DNA of 64,000 nucleotides from Alopecurus myosuroides (Eukaryota; Streptophyta; Magnoliopsida; Poales; Poaceae). Every line of letters begins with the position of its first letter. Within the stretch, counting starts at the first letter, position 1. Shown one piece after another: positions 21,560 to 33,898 of this stretch. The stretch spans positions 301,013,835-301,077,834 of the forward strand of contig CM054060.1 of NCBI GenBank assembly GCA_028641055.1, written 5' to 3'. The translations under genes and the position numbers were made by a program. The notes beneath the pieces are model-generated. The model was given only the letters and a program-made list of their open reading frames with translations, was not told the DNA's origin and did not search any database.

Positions 21560-22309
21560 GCGCGATGCAGTTATTTCTCGTGTGGGTTGACCCGGGGGAC
21601 GCGAGCGCGCGATCCCCCGGTTGATTGTTAGCGTTTTCCCACCCAAAATTATATAGTACAGATACAGATCAGTTGCATGATGTAGATTTTTTTTTGTTTT
21701 GTTGTGGTTAGCTCAAAATTATTTCGATTAATTTAGTTTGAATTGTTGGATTTTTTTTACGCACTGACCCTCGCGTCGTCTAAGCCTAGGCGACTCGGGG
21801 GAGATCGCCTCCACCACCCCTAGACCACCCTCCTCACGTCACCTTCCTCCCTGTCGTCACCCGAGGCCTCGCCGGGCAAAGCCTGGGCGACGCCCGTGAC
21901 GGTGGCGGCAGGGATTCTCCGCGCGCGAGGTGGTGGGGATTGGCTTCGTGGTCGCGGTGCGAGGTCCCAACCGGGAACCGGTGGCGAGGTGCCGCGGGAC
22001 TCTGCGAGGAGCCGCATGCAGCGGCGGCCTGACCTGCACGCGGCGGTGGCACCCCAGTAGTTGAGTCGACGGCGGCCATGCTCGGGCAGGTCATCGGCGT
22101 ACCGACAGCAGGAGGGTGCGCGGGGGGGGGGGGGGGGGTGTCGCCAGCTGCTTGGCATCGTGGCGATGCCGGCGACCGGCATGACGACGGCGGGCTGGCT
22201 CTCCTCCGCCAAGATATTAATGTGTGATGATATTCAGGGTCAATTGATAATTTTAGTAATGGTGGTGTGGTCTCCAAAGAGATCAAAGAGAACTACATTT
22301 GCTTGAGGT
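21560..22309. other. GC-rich intergenic DNA with a long G run
   Basis: Contains a run of 18 G at about 22120. The Pro/Arg-rich ORFs on the minus strand (21820-22286) have no recognisable domain and look like GC-rich artefacts. Confidence 0.4.
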
Positions 22310-23045
22310 GCTGTAATTAATTTTCAGGCCGGAGTCGTCGGTGCCCTAGGTCGGAGTCTCCGGGGTCAGGAATTTCCAGCGAGGAAGAAGATGGTGCGAG
22401 TCGGTCACCCAACAGAGACTTACCGGAGTATGCAGTCCAGACCGGAGTCTCCGGAGCACAGGGACTGGAGTCTCCGGACTCCTGGCTTCTTCACTACGCT
22501 CGAAGCACCACAGACATACTCTGGGCTCTGGGGAGAAAAGTGGCGAAGTCTAGCCGGAGTCTCCGGCCCTACAGTCCGGAGTCTCCGCCCTTCAAGTTCC
22601 GCAGTGCCAAGTTGAAGTGGTGTCACCCACTTCATAGGGTCCGGAGACTGTCCGGCCCACCGGAAGGTGTCTAGAGTGTTTGGCAGGCTAGAGTCTCCGA
22701 CCTTTGCACCGGAGTCTCCGGTGTGACTTTCGCAGAAATACACCAAACGGCTAGATTTTGGGATTGGGGTATAAATACACCCTCCCCTTCTTCTTCCTCT
22801 AGCTAGCTCACCTAGAATTTATTGCTCCATTGATTGAGCTCATCCACCAAGCTAGATCTCCCAATTCCTCCACCCAAACTTGTTGATACTTGGAGGATTG
22901 AACTAGAAGGCCCGGATCTACATCTTCACCAACCCGTTCTTTACCCCCTCATTCACTTGAGGGAATCAAGTTTAGGGTTTCCTTGTGGAGAACTTAGACC
23001 TTATTGCTACTACTTGTTGACTGTTGGTGATTCTTGGGAATCCTC
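22310..23045 (+). mobile_element. Copia 5' LTR, left part (split by CACTA)
   Basis: Homologous to 1-550 from about 22506 onward, with the same GAGTCTCCGG repeats and the TATA box at 22769-22776. The start of the LTR is approximate because the other copy is cut by the window edge. The LTR continues at 31653 after the CACTA element. Confidence 0.75.
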
Positions 23046-23079
23046 CACTACTAGAGAAAAGCTTATAGGAGCATACCTT

Positions 23080-23400
23080 ACTGCAGGCGCATAATAAACA
23101 TGACACTCCTGCGCTATATAGCGCCGGTGGACAGTGTGCACATGCGCCTGTTCTATATAATTTACCCCAGGTGAACAGAAACATGGTATGCCGGCGATAA
23201 GGGTGGCAGGGCCACCCCCATGCGCGTTGCCTATACTGCCGGTGAACGGCTCCTTATGCGCTTGCGGTAAGGAACCTTACCCCATGTGAATTGGTTCTGA
23301 ATGCGCATGGGGTACAGCCCGCCCGCTGGCCCCCTCTACCGCTGGCGCATATGTATGGTGTTCGCCTGCGCTACTGTCAGTACTGCAGGCGCATGGCAAA
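23080..23400. repeat. Left subterminal repeats of the 8.6-kb CACTA
   Basis: Repeated GGCGCAT and TGCGCCTG type motifs in both orientations, mirrored near the right end (31390-31640). Confidence 0.65.
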
Positions 23401-24004
23401 GATATGTGCTTGGGGTAATTTCCGGCATCAATAAGTGCTGCCAGCCACCCACCACACCACCCTATCCACATCACTCACTCACCCCCACTCCAAACTCGGG
23501 CCATTAGTGGTCCAAGCTCAACCCCCCACATCCCTCCACCCCTTTTAGCTAATTTAACCAATCATCTTTGATATATTTTAGCTAGTAATCCTACCCCACT
23601 TGCCCTCTTCTATATATCCACTAGATCTACTAACCGGAGACACTAGATCTCACCACTACTTTAGATCTAGAACATATATAGGTAGGATCCCCCCACCACA
23701 CTCTCTCATCAGTCATCTCCGGTGATCTTTGACGTAGTCATCGCGTCTATATATCTTGCATTGTGTCATCTCAGTAGGTGAGATTGGTTGGTGGAAGAAC
23801 TCGCTGTCTCTATATGTCATTTTTTATTTTGCATTGTGTTGTGTTGGCATGTGGATGAGTTGCCAATGTTTTGCTTAAATGTTGATTCATTTCCGTTTCG
23901 GCAAATTTCTGGCGCTCCGCGTTACCTTTTTTTTAGCAAAGGTCATGCCAAAATTTTCCGTGAAAACCGGATCTAATGAAATATCTCTTGCCGTGTAGGC
24001 AACA

Positions 24005-26611
24005 ATGGTCATTTCGATGAGGGAAAGTGTGGTGCATAGATACGTGCAATGCACGACGACCGACATGCTTCGAAACAACCATGGGAAGATAGAGTGTCCA
24101 TGTCGAAAATGCAAGTTAGGGTCCGTGTTCAAACCCGCTTCTGGTAATGTGGAGTAGCACTTGCTCCGGTATAGTTTCATGGAGGGACACACTCAGTGGA
24201 TGGGTGATGATGAAGATGATGATCACGACGAGACCAATGGGGCAGCGACATGTGAAGATGAGGAAGAGTCTGAACATGGCAATAGAGAGGACAAAGAGGC
24301 TGCCGGAGACGACTATGAAGAAGAAGGGAGTCATGGTGATCAACAACATGTAGAAGACGAGGACATGAATACTCCGCTAACTTCAGCCGTGCGGGACCCT
24401 CATGTTCAAGAGCTGCTTCTCAAGAACACGTCGAGTGACGCCAGCCAGAATATAAGATCACGCAACTAGAGATAGACTCTCCAACTCAGTTGTACGACGT
24501 AAGTCGCGGGGCGGAGCAGTCCCGCTTGGGAGTAGCTCTCGATCTTCTAGAGATGAAGGAAAAACACGGATGGACCGACACAAGCATGGACGATCTTCTG
24601 CGATACTTGAAGACGCACTTACCTGAAGGGAACACATGTGCTAGTAGTCTACAGGAGGCCAAGGAAATCGTGTGCCCCATTGATTTACCGCACACAAAAT
24701 ACCACGCTTGAGTCCGTGACTGCATAATTTATCGTAACGAGCACGCAGACAAGAACACATGTCCATTGTGCGGCGTTGATCGTTACAAGAGGGGTACGAA
24801 AAAAGCGCCTAGAAAAGTTGTGTGGTACTATCCACTCATTCCCAGTCTGCAGAGGTACTTCGTGGACCCCAAGGAAGCAAAGCTCATGCGCTGGCACGCG
24901 GAAAGAAACTCAGCGGTGCTGAGTGATCCAGAACGGGTTGAAAAACCAGTGCTGACACACCCTTCGTATGCACGACAGTGGAAAGCATTAGACGCATTTG
25001 ACGAAGAATTCGGGAACGATCAAAGGACTAGCAGGCTTGGTGCGAGCACCGACGGTCTCAATCCGTTTGGCAACCAGAGCAGCAAACATAGCACCTGGAC
25101 CGTGTTTGTATGGATGTACAACCTCCCCCTCCGGTTGTGCTTGAAGAGGAAGTACATACACATGAGTATGCTAATTCAAGGGCCGACCGAGCCAGGGAGC
25201 GATATCAACCTGTATCTCGAGCTATTGAAGGAGGAGCTAGACACGTTGTGGGAGGAAGGGGCGGAAACATGCGATGCCTTCAAAGAAGAACCTTTCGGTA
25301 TGAGAACCGCGCTGATCACGACGGTGCAGGACTATCTCGGATACGGATATACTGCGTTCCAGGTGTGCCATGGACACAAGGCTTGTGTCAGGTGCATGGA
25401 ATTGACGCCGTTTCTATAGCTAGACAAGGATCCCGGTTCTTCGAAAACCGTCTACATGAGGCATCGTAAAGATGAGCTCGATCTACCTCCACGCAAGAGA
25501 AGAGGAGAAGAGATCGATACTCTATTGAAAAATTGGAAAAAGTGTCCTCCGCCGAGAAAGTTAAAGAAGCGGAAGTGAGGAGAGAAAAAGTGTCCTCCGC
25601 TAGAAGGACCGCTCTTGGTGTTAAGGAAAAGGAGGTCCGTGTTTTGGGACTTGCGGTACTGGCCAATCCTCGGAGTGCCTAATTGCCTTGATGTCATGTA
25701 TATCATGAAGAATGTGTGTGAGAGCTTTCTTGGCACTCTGTTCAACATGCCAGATAGGACCAGAGACGGTCCGAAATCAAGATACGACCTGATGGTCCGG
25801 AATATCAGGAGCGAGCTTCACTTATCGCCTTTTAGGGGTAAACAATCGGAGGAGGATGAGGATGAGAAGGAGGAGACGGACGACCGAAAGAGGAAAAGGT
25901 CTAAGCAACACCAAACTCACCGCCTCAAACCCTCTTGCTTCACTCTATGTCTCTAAGAGCTCAATCAAATATTCAAGTGCCTCCTCAGAGTGAAATTTCC
26001 CTTGGGTTACGCGGGGCTGATAAGCTGATACCTAGACGCGGATAAAAAAATCTTCAGCGGGATGAAATCTCATGACTGTCACGTGATGATGACGCAGATA
26101 CTTCCGATTGAAATCAAAGGGATAATGGAACCGCACGTCCGTCAAACGCTGACTAGCCTCTGTAAAAAAAATTACGTCATCACTCGGAAGTTGATAAGCG
26201 TGAAGAAACTCGAAAGGCTGCAGGAAGAAATCATCCTCATCATATGTGAGCTTGAGATGTACTTCCCACCTGCCTTCTTTGAAATTATAGTACATCTCTT
26301 GGTCCATATCATGGACGACATCACCAATCTCGGTTCGACATGCTTGCAAAACATGACGGCGTTAGAAAGAATGAATGGGACCATCAAATCATTTGTTTGT
26401 AACAGGGCACACCCTGATGGAAGCATCGTCTAGGGCTTTTCTCACCAAAGAATGCATCTCTTTATGCAAGATTTTTCTAGACGAGGAGAAGCCAGCTGTT
26501 GGTTTGCCCGTAAATAAGCACCTTGGCAGGTTCATGGGGGTAGGCCACAACAGAGGCAAGAGGGTAGTGGAGGTGGACTCCTGTGGTCGGAGAGCCGACC
26601 TTTTATTGTGA
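24005..26611 (+). pseudogene. TNP2-like CACTA transposase, broken
   Basis: This is the DDE transposase that cuts and joins CACTA ends. ATG at 24005 opens a zinc-containing N-terminal part (IECPCRKCKLGSVFK), followed by YSFMEGHTQWMGDDED, the transposase-associated domain. The Transposase_21 core (PF02992) is visible at 24480-25960: PSLQRYFVDPKEAKLMRWHA, PTEPGSDINLYLELLKEELD, TTVQDYLGYGYTAFQVCHGH and KNVCESFLGTLFNMPDRTRD. The DUF4218 domain (26062-26433) follows, with FPPAFFEIIVHLLVHIMDDI. In-frame stops occur at 24155, 24709 and 25417, and further frame changes follow near 25450 and 25960, so no full transposase can be made. Length and order match intact TNP2 genes. Confidence 0.88.
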
Positions 26612-27027
26612 AATGATGTTTTTGGAACATATACATGTCAAACTGGTGGATGCCCATTAATCCATTGAAAAATCTGTTGCTATCATAAATTTGTAGAACT
26701 GTTTATGTGCAGCTGGGAGTTGCTGCAGCTGGGAGTATGCTTGCAAAACCTAGGAGTTGCTACAGCTAGGATTTGTAAATTCCTGGGATGATGTGATATG
26801 TTCCTGTTTAAATTCCTGGGATGATTGTGATGACATCAAGAAGCTGTTTTTGGGGTTTGGGGTTTTGGGAAAATGTTGCAGTCACATTGGGTGCCAATGT
26901 TTCGCTAGAACATTGATTTATTTCCGTTCTGGCAAATTTCTGGCACTCCGACATGACCATTTCTGGTAGAGGTCATACCGAATTTTTCCCGTGACTAACG
27001 GTGTTATTTTATCTACTGTAGCTAGGC

Positions 27028-28116
27028 ATGTCGTCTTCTTCTATGGATCCGACATTATTGGAGCACTACCGGCTTATGGCCAGAGAGTTGCAAGAGGAAC
27101 AGAAGGCTAATGATGGCCGTGATGATAGGAGTGACCAGCCCTCCCCCCCGATGGAAAGCCCCACGATGTTGAGCCCCACGATGATGATGGGCTCACCGGT
27201 GTCGAGGAAGCCACTCATAGTGGCGCCGGGGGTCCCTCTCAGGGTAGCACGGCGACAAAGAAGCGTCGGAAGCGAGCTCCGAACAAGGTCGGCACCACTC
27301 GAAAAAAATCACGGAGGTTGAGCCTTCCAATGGCACTCCTCTGTTTCCTAAGGATCTTGCGAAGGGGTACTTCCTCCAAGTTGTCGTGATCCTTCAAGAC
27401 GTCGTCAATGTCAACGACCTGACCCTCAAGAAGAAGCAAATTCTGCGCGCCCAACTCATCTCGAGGTTGCACGGACAGTACGAGTTCCCTCCCCCTACAA
27501 CAACGAGGATCTCAAGGGAAACCCGGTGAACAAACTCGCCCTCACTAGGTTCACCAAAGCCCTGAGCAATTATAAGACTATGGTGAGGGCGATGATTAGG
27601 GACAACACACCGTTCGAAGAGATCCATCACCACTTTCAGCGGATTACGCCAGAGGACTTCTCAATTTTCCTAGATAACCAGTCGCTTGAGTTCAGTAAGA
27701 ATCAAACGGCCTGGGGGAAGGACCTGGCGTCGAAGAACATCGGTCACCACAATCTCGGCTGCTGTGGCTATGACGGCAACGAGGAATTTTGGGACCGTGA
27801 GGACCAGGCCTATATAGAGAATGGCCTTGAGAACCCTTACGCCAAGTATGCCCATGACCCGTAGTTCTAGAAATTTATAAGGTCCAGGTACAGAAAAGAA
27901 ATGCCGACCGGGGAACTTGTCATGGACCCCAAGGTGGTGCAGAATGTTGTTTTGGTCACAGACGATAGGGTGAAGAATGTTGAGAAACTAGTGGTAAGAA
28001 ATTTACCATTTCATGCTACTCATCAAGTCCATTACATTCTAGTACCAACCATTTCAAAATTGTTCATGTTGCTTCTGCAGCTAGAAGAACAACATATTGA
28101 ATCTAGCTCGTCGTAG
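27028..28116 (+). pseudogene. Second CACTA protein (En/Spm Transposase_24-like), frameshifted
   Basis: The segment starts with ATG at 27028. It shows a basic part near 27260 (KKRRKRAPNK) followed by PLFPKDLAKGYFLQVVVILQ. After a frame change near 27525 come QTAWGKDLASKNIGHHNLGC and YIENGLENPYAKYAHDP, the signature of the PF03004 family found beside TNP2 in En/Spm elements. This protein is thought to bind subterminal repeats. A TAG at about 27862 and the frameshift make it non-functional. The sequence LVMDPKVVQ at 27920 continues the family pattern. Confidence 0.75.
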
Positions 28117-28318
28117 GCGTCGAAGGCCAAAGTCCCGTGGGACAAGCCTTTTATTACGGGGTACACCAAGGAAAAGAACCAGGACCCGCTGAAAAGGCCA
28201 CACTTAGGCCGTATCGCCGACGGCGGACTAAATAGGAAGCACACTAAGTATGGCTTGACTGAGCCCAACACTAAGGAGTCGCAGAGGCGAAGAAGAGCCC
28301 GGTGAGCAGGAGGCGGAG

Positions 28319-29446
28319 TTGCTGAAGAAGAAGGTAGCGAACTTAGAAGCAAACATGGAGAAGCAGATTGAGGAAAAGGCCAGGGAAAAGATGAATGAAC
28401 TCATACCTGCCGTGGTGGAAAAACTCTATGGCTACATCGCCGGAGGCGGACAGGGGCCGATGCCGACGATCCGCATAGATGTTGGCCCCTCGACCAATAT
28501 GGCGCCACGGGCTGAAGATTTGCTGGTTACTCCGGTCGTGGAGGTTATTAGCCCCCCTTTCACGGGCACGCCCGCCCCCGGTGGACCGTCGATGTTGGCC
28601 GTGCCTAGCGCACCCGCCCCGGTAGACCGTCGGTGTTGGCCGTGCCCGGCACGGCAGCCGGCGGTGGTCCGGAGACGTTATCCTTGCTCGACGTGCCCAT
28701 CTCCTATGGTCCATTGACGTTAGCCGAGCTTGACGCCCTCACGGTAATTTATTGACCTTCTTAAGCCGTAGCAAGCTAATCAGTTCAATATCACCCCACT
28801 CTCTGACCTAGCTATGTTTTCGCAGGCTGACGCGACGGGATGCACCTTCCTGCTAAAAGTGGACAACGAGTTGAAGGATGTTGCGAAGGGGAGCATCCTG
28901 CAGCCACTCTCCCACAAGTACCACTTCAGAGATATACCAGATAACGAGCTTCGGGTTCGGGTCAATCTGGTGTTACCGGGATTCCAGGACTTGTATCCTC
29001 CTAATCAAACCGTGGATGCCGACAACAAGCTGAATCTAGGACAACTCGACAATCAAGTCTTGCTATGGCCGAAAGCCCTTATTGGGCTGAACACCACCTC
29101 AGGGTCGGCGCCAAGCCAACACATGGTCGTCACTCCACCTGTTGCGTCCGCGGCAAGCCAACAAGACACAGTCGTCCCTCCACCGGGAAGCCAACATGGC
29201 AGGGTCCTCCGTCCACTGGTTGATCCTCCTCCTCCTGAGCATGAGACACATGACGACTGCATGGATATTGAACTTGCTCTCATTGATGATTTCATCAATC
29301 AGTTAGATGGAAAAGAGGCTGAGTTACCCGCCAGAAAACTTGATATCCATAAGAAGCTTACATATTCCCAAGAAACTCCCGAGGAGGACGCCTTTACAGC
29401 TCCACAACCTATGGTTACCTCGAATACACTCCGTGCTACGGCCTAA
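28319..29446 (+). pseudogene. CACTA accessory protein region, coiled-coil and linker
   Basis: The first part (28319-28450) is Lys/Glu-rich and could form a coiled coil. After a probable intron ending before 28814, a 630-base ORF encodes DATGCTFLLKVDNELKDVAK and PLSHKYHFRDIPDNELRVRV, a segment commonly found upstream of the Ulp1 part in CACTA elements. This is followed by a Pro/Gln-rich linker. I do not know its function. The frames do not join into one ORF without assumptions about introns. Confidence 0.55.
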
Positions 29447-29772
29447 GAGGTGGTAAAACAAAGTGGCACTCCTATGTGCTTGAGGGCGAAGAAGCATCGG
29501 AAGAGGCTGGCCAACAAGAAGAAAGGTGGCGCCTCCTCCTCTAGTGCCAGCCATCGGCCGCTCGGATTCTAGACCGTTTGCCACCCGCCGTCCCGTGGAG
29601 GAAGATTCATGAGAAAGGTAAGCCGATGCTTCCGCCAGAGGTTGTCAATGTCATGGGTGGTGACATGAGGAGCATCCACGACGGAATTTTGCAGCAAGAG
29701 ACGGAACTTCTCTCAACGAAACATCCCTCGTACCCGGTATACGTGGTCAAGGTTCCCTGATCCGCGGGCTTT

Positions 29773-30629
29773 GTGGATACAAACCCCGAAGAGGTGTTCT
29801 TCATTAGATATGAAGAAGTATTCAGGGTCTTCCGCTTGGGAGTGCTCGACCGAAGCATTGTTCGCCTGGTATCGCTCAGCATGGCGCACGATATCGCCAT
29901 GGATAATACCCCGAACATCACGATAATGGACCCATACTACATGGTTGAGGACTACTTGATGTCAGCTGCGGACCGGGTTATTATCACGAAGTATATCACA
30001 GAGTTTTTGATAGATAATAAGTATAAGAATGCCATTCCCATGCCATACTTTCCCATGTAAGTAATCATTCGCTTCCCATTATTACATTTTTTCCAAAATC
30101 TCCTTAATATCCGATGATGATGGTTTGTTCGAAATGTTTTGCGCAGAGTAGGAGGCTGCACCATCATCGTCATGGAACCGCATTGGTTACAAGTGACTTA
30201 TCTCGACGCTGGTAGGGTGGTTCAGAAAGACTACATCACCATCAAGGATATTCTTAATAGTGCCCTCAACGGCTTCGCCTCCGAGTTAGGCAAGCCTCTC
30301 AAAAAGGGAAAAAAAAGGTTTGAGGCACCTACGCGTGCAACTACGTAATCGAATTCCTCTGCCTCAAGCAGTCGGCTGGAGAAACTAGGTTGGAATCTTG
30401 GTATGCCATCTTTCAGATGAGGCAGTACTTAAAGGATGCACAAGAGATTTTGTTGCCAACTGGTCTCCGAGACAAGGCCATAAAGATGGCGAACACCCCT
30501 GATGAATATGTGAGATCCGAGTTCCGTCGCATCCAGCGGAGGATCTACACGATACTCAAGTCGGATGTCATCACTCGGGGTGGCTTGTTCTTTCAGGGCC
30601 ACACACCACCGAGCAGTCGTGATGTATAA
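29773..30629 (+). pseudogene. Ulp1-like C48 protease region of CACTA, degenerate
   Basis: Three ORFs (29773-30060, 30139-30348, 30390-30629) together resemble the C-terminal SUMO-protease-like domain often found in grass CACTA elements. Recognisable strings are IIVMEPHWLQVTYLDAGRVV, TIKDILNSALNGFASELGKP and AIFQMRQYLKDAQEILLP. The segment where the catalytic His should precede the IIVMEP strand is lost or altered, and a stop follows FEAPTRATT. The role of this protease in transposition is unknown. Confidence 0.65.
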
Positions 30630-30639
30630 ACCCACCTAC

Positions 30640-31389
30640 TTGTGCAACGTGACATCAGGACATTCAATACGATCGAGGGCGTTCGTGCCTTCCCGCCAAA
30701 ACTCTAGGGTTGATAAAATGTTAGTATAAACTTGATGCTTTTCTTTCCAATGCATGAAATATATATTAACTTGCATCATATAAATGTTAGTCCTTTACTT
30801 GTCGTGTTTTATTCATAACCCTTGATGCTTTTTATTCTTTGCATACTTATTTGCAGTCTATTATCAGTTTCCATGCTAACCTCATATTTTTGTCTTGTGC
30901 ACAGATAACGTGGTATGTTGTGTATAAGGGTAGGGTTCCCTGAGTCTACGATGATTGGGAACACTGCCGGAGATAGGTGCACGGTTTCAGCGGCAACAAC
31001 TACAAGGGGTACAACACTATGGTGGAGGCGGAAGCTCGATACACCACTAATATAGAGAGAGAGAGGATGGATACGACAAGGGCCCGGATGACCACCTTCG
31101 CCATCGCCGTGCTGATACTCCTTGTGTTGATACTACTATTTGTAGTACTTGTCTAGCTATACTTTGAGTGCATTTTTGAACTATCTCGAATCGAGACTAT
31201 GTAATATAAACTTTTGTATTATGTGTTGATGATCGATACTATTGAATGGCTACTAGTTGACAATGCTATCTAGTGACAACCATTTTGGAATCTGGTATTT
31301 CATGTTATTTACTGCATATTTCTGTTAAATATGTATCTGTCATTTCCTATAAATGTGTATCTTGGTAGCAATATTCTGTTATTTTTGTC
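30640..31389. other. 3' part of the 8.6-kb CACTA element
   Basis: A short hydrophobic reading frame (TFAIAVLILLVLILLFVVLV, ending at 31155) may be the last codons of an accessory gene. The rest is AT-rich. Confidence 0.4.
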
Positions 31390-31652
31390 CCCAGGTACCT
31401 AGCGCCGGCGCATAATAAGTATATTGCAGGCAAATACTTACCCCTAGGCGCATAAATGCGCATTCGCCTGTGCTAGCGGATACCGTGGGCGCACACATCT
31501 ATGCGCCAGGCGCTATATTGAGATACCGCAGGCGCGGTTGTGTATTCGCATGCGGTAATGCGGTACCACTGGCGTGTGGGTCGCAGGCGCACAACTGTTC
31601 GCCTGCGGTAAGCACATTTTATTCGCCCGTGGTAAGGTTTTCCCTAGTAGTG

Positions 31653-32077
31653 CCCAATTTGGTTTTGGATGTGTGCCTCAAACTCATTGTAAAGGACTCA
31701 ATTCCCGCCTCAAAGGGGATCAATAGTGGAAGGTGAACTAGGCCTTTGTGGTGAGGTTCATCGGGGAATAAGGTGAGGCCTTTGTGGCGTTGAGTAGGCC
31801 TTTGTGCCGAAACTCACACCCCTCCAACGAGACGTACTCCCCTCAAAAGGAGGTACCCGGGATTACATCCTTGTCTCCGTGTGCTTCCATTATCGGTTAC
31901 CTCGTTCCCTCTCCTTTACTTTGTGTTTTTATCTTGTTTATTGTTGTTGTCATATAGGTAAATTCAGCTTAGTTGCATATCTAGAGAATTTACCTTTGTG
32001 TCAATCCTTAATTGAAATAATTAAAATTGGTCTTAGCACCTATTCACCCCCATCTAGGTGCCCATACTATCCGTTCA
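31653..32077 (+). mobile_element. Copia 5' LTR, right part
   Basis: Continues the LTR interrupted at 23045 and aligns with 558-988. It ends CCGTTCA just before the primer binding site. Confidence 0.8.
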
Positions 32078-32079
32078 AT

Positions 32080-32092
32080 TGGTATAAGAGCC
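32080..32092 (+). other. Primer binding site (tRNA-Met type)
   Basis: TGGTATAAGAGCC differs at one base from the initiator tRNA-Met complement TGGTATCAGAGCC used by plant Copia elements. It starts three bases after the LTR end. Confidence 0.8.
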
Positions 32093-32132
32093 TCGACTCT
32101 TATTTTGGGCTTAACCGCCTAAGAGTTATAGT

Positions 32133-33898
32133 ATGGTCAACAGAGGGGAAGCCGCCGAGCTCGTGACACAAGTCACTATGGATAACTCAAGGAATTGAAA
32201 GATTCCTGGACCTCATCCATAGATGTCAAAATCATGGAGTTGTTAGATATGTTGTTGCAACTCTTGAAAGCCAAGGGCCCGGACTCCTCATCATCTATTC
32301 CTTCGGGAGAAATTTCGAAGAATGAGGAGGATGAGGAGGAGGATGGTGGAGAAACTAAAAGTGAATCTACCTCTAAAAACAAAACTTCTAAGGGAACGGA
32401 TGATAAGGGAGAGTACCACAATGTTGAAGGATGGTACTCTCCGGATCCTCCTATCGCACATCCTCATATTATCCCTAGAGGCGAGCCTCCTAAAATTGAT
32501 GCACATACTTTTGATCAATGGAAATATTATATGAAAAATCACTTGAAATCTTCTTGTATTGAGCTTTGGAAGGTCACTCAAGATGGATACAAACCTCATG
32601 ACCCCAATAACTTGACAGGAAGAGAATCAGTAGATTGTCAACTCAACTGCACCGCCTTGTCCATGATTCAACACGCCCTGAGTCCAAACCACATCCTTCA
32701 TATTCAACAATATTCCACCGCCAAAGAAACATGGGATGCTCTTGTCATCATCTTTGTGGGAAATAAAAGCATGAAGAGGAATATGTATGATACCTTGAGC
32801 AATTAGGCCGAAGGTTTCTATATGGATGATGGTGAGAATCATGAGGACATGTATCGGAGACTCAAGACCCTTGCCACCGCCTTTAATGGTGTTGATGCCA
32901 CTCATATTTATGATGCTTGGATCAAGATAAAGTACATGAGAGCCCTTATGACATTTGAGCCTGCAGACATGAAGTCTCTTCAAGGAAGACACGACTATCA
33001 ACTCTTGACCTCAACCCAAGTGATGCAAGAGATGTGCTCCTTCCAAGTGCAAACGAAGAATTCTCTTGACACTTGTGCTCGTGCCATTGGAATTCACAAG
33101 GGAGCCTCCGTTTATTTGAAGGACAAGGTTCTGAACAAGGTGGTGGATCATCATGAAGAGTGCATTGAAGACTTGGCCCCTTTGAAAGATCAAGAGTATG
33201 ATCTCGTGCTTAAGGATTTCATTGCTCTTGCCGTGCAAAGGTTTTGGAAGAATCCTCCCAAGGCCAAGGCATATGTTGAGGAGAAGACCAAGTCAAGTTT
33301 TGGAAAGGAAGGTACTCAAAAAGTGAGGTCTTATTTCAATTGTCAATACAAGCATTATTTTATTGCCAAGTGCCCATATAAGAATAGAGAACTTCATGGA
33401 GGGTATCTTGTTCCCAAGGATAAATCAAAGATCCATTAAAAGAAAGCTATCTTGAAGAACAAACCTTTCAAAAAGAAGACTCCCACAAAGTATGTGCTAG
33501 TGACCCAAGAAGAGTATGATTCCGGTGATCATGAAGAAGAAGAAATCACAAGTGAAGTGGTCGCTATTGCTATTACATGCATCATCATCATCATCTTCAT
33601 CACTCTTTGAATCCCCCAATGAAACTCTTCCTCAATCCTCTTTCAAGTGCTTCATGGCTAAGGCCTTGGAGGTATCACCTTATACCACCTCTAAGACTCC
33701 AAATGAAAAAAATAACATTGCTAGTCTTAGTGTAGAAGATGAAATTGCCTCTTTGAGTCGTTTTATGACTAACGTGCAAGGTGAGACCAAGAGATACTTT
33801 GATCTTCTCATGAGACAATTGGGAGAGGCCCATGAGGCTATTGATAAGAAAGCTGAGACCAAAACAAGAGATGCCAATGAAAAGTATCTCTCACTATG
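32133..33898 (+). pseudogene. Copia gag (UBN2 type), broken and truncated
   Basis: Gag packages retrotransposon RNA. The ORF around 32195 shows a Glu/Ser-rich N-terminus, then FDQWKYYMKNHLKSSCIELW and YSTAKETWDAL of the UBN2 gag domain (PF14223). A stop at 32804-32806 interrupts it. The same frame continues from 32822 with NHEDMYRRLKTLATAFNGVD up to 33439. The CCHC zinc knuckle near 33335 is damaged: the first Cys and the His are replaced by Tyr (YFNCQYKHYFIAKC). After another break the C-terminal part (33516-33898) is readable. At 33899 homology stops against inverted Copia pol sequence, so protease, integrase, RT and the 3' LTR are missing. Confidence 0.8.

Larger units (their letters stand above)
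23046..31652 (+). mobile_element. CACTA transposon, 8.6 kb, decayed autonomous type
   Basis: The ends are CACTACTAGAGAAAA and, at the right in reverse complement, CACTACTAGGGAAAA. The flanks CTC and CCC would be an imperfect target duplication. Subterminal regions hold many GCAGGCGCAT-like repeats (23080-23400 and 31390-31640). The interior encodes, in order, a TNP2-like transposase, a second En/Spm-type protein and a Ulp1-like protease region. All are broken by stops and frameshifts. The position inside the Copia LTR is proven by the uninterrupted LTR copy at 1-988. Confidence 0.92.

Noticed and set aside
22120..22140. Poly-G run as a regulatory G-quadruplex
   Set aside because: A single homopolymer in GC-rich intergenic DNA without promoter context, also a common sequencing weak point.
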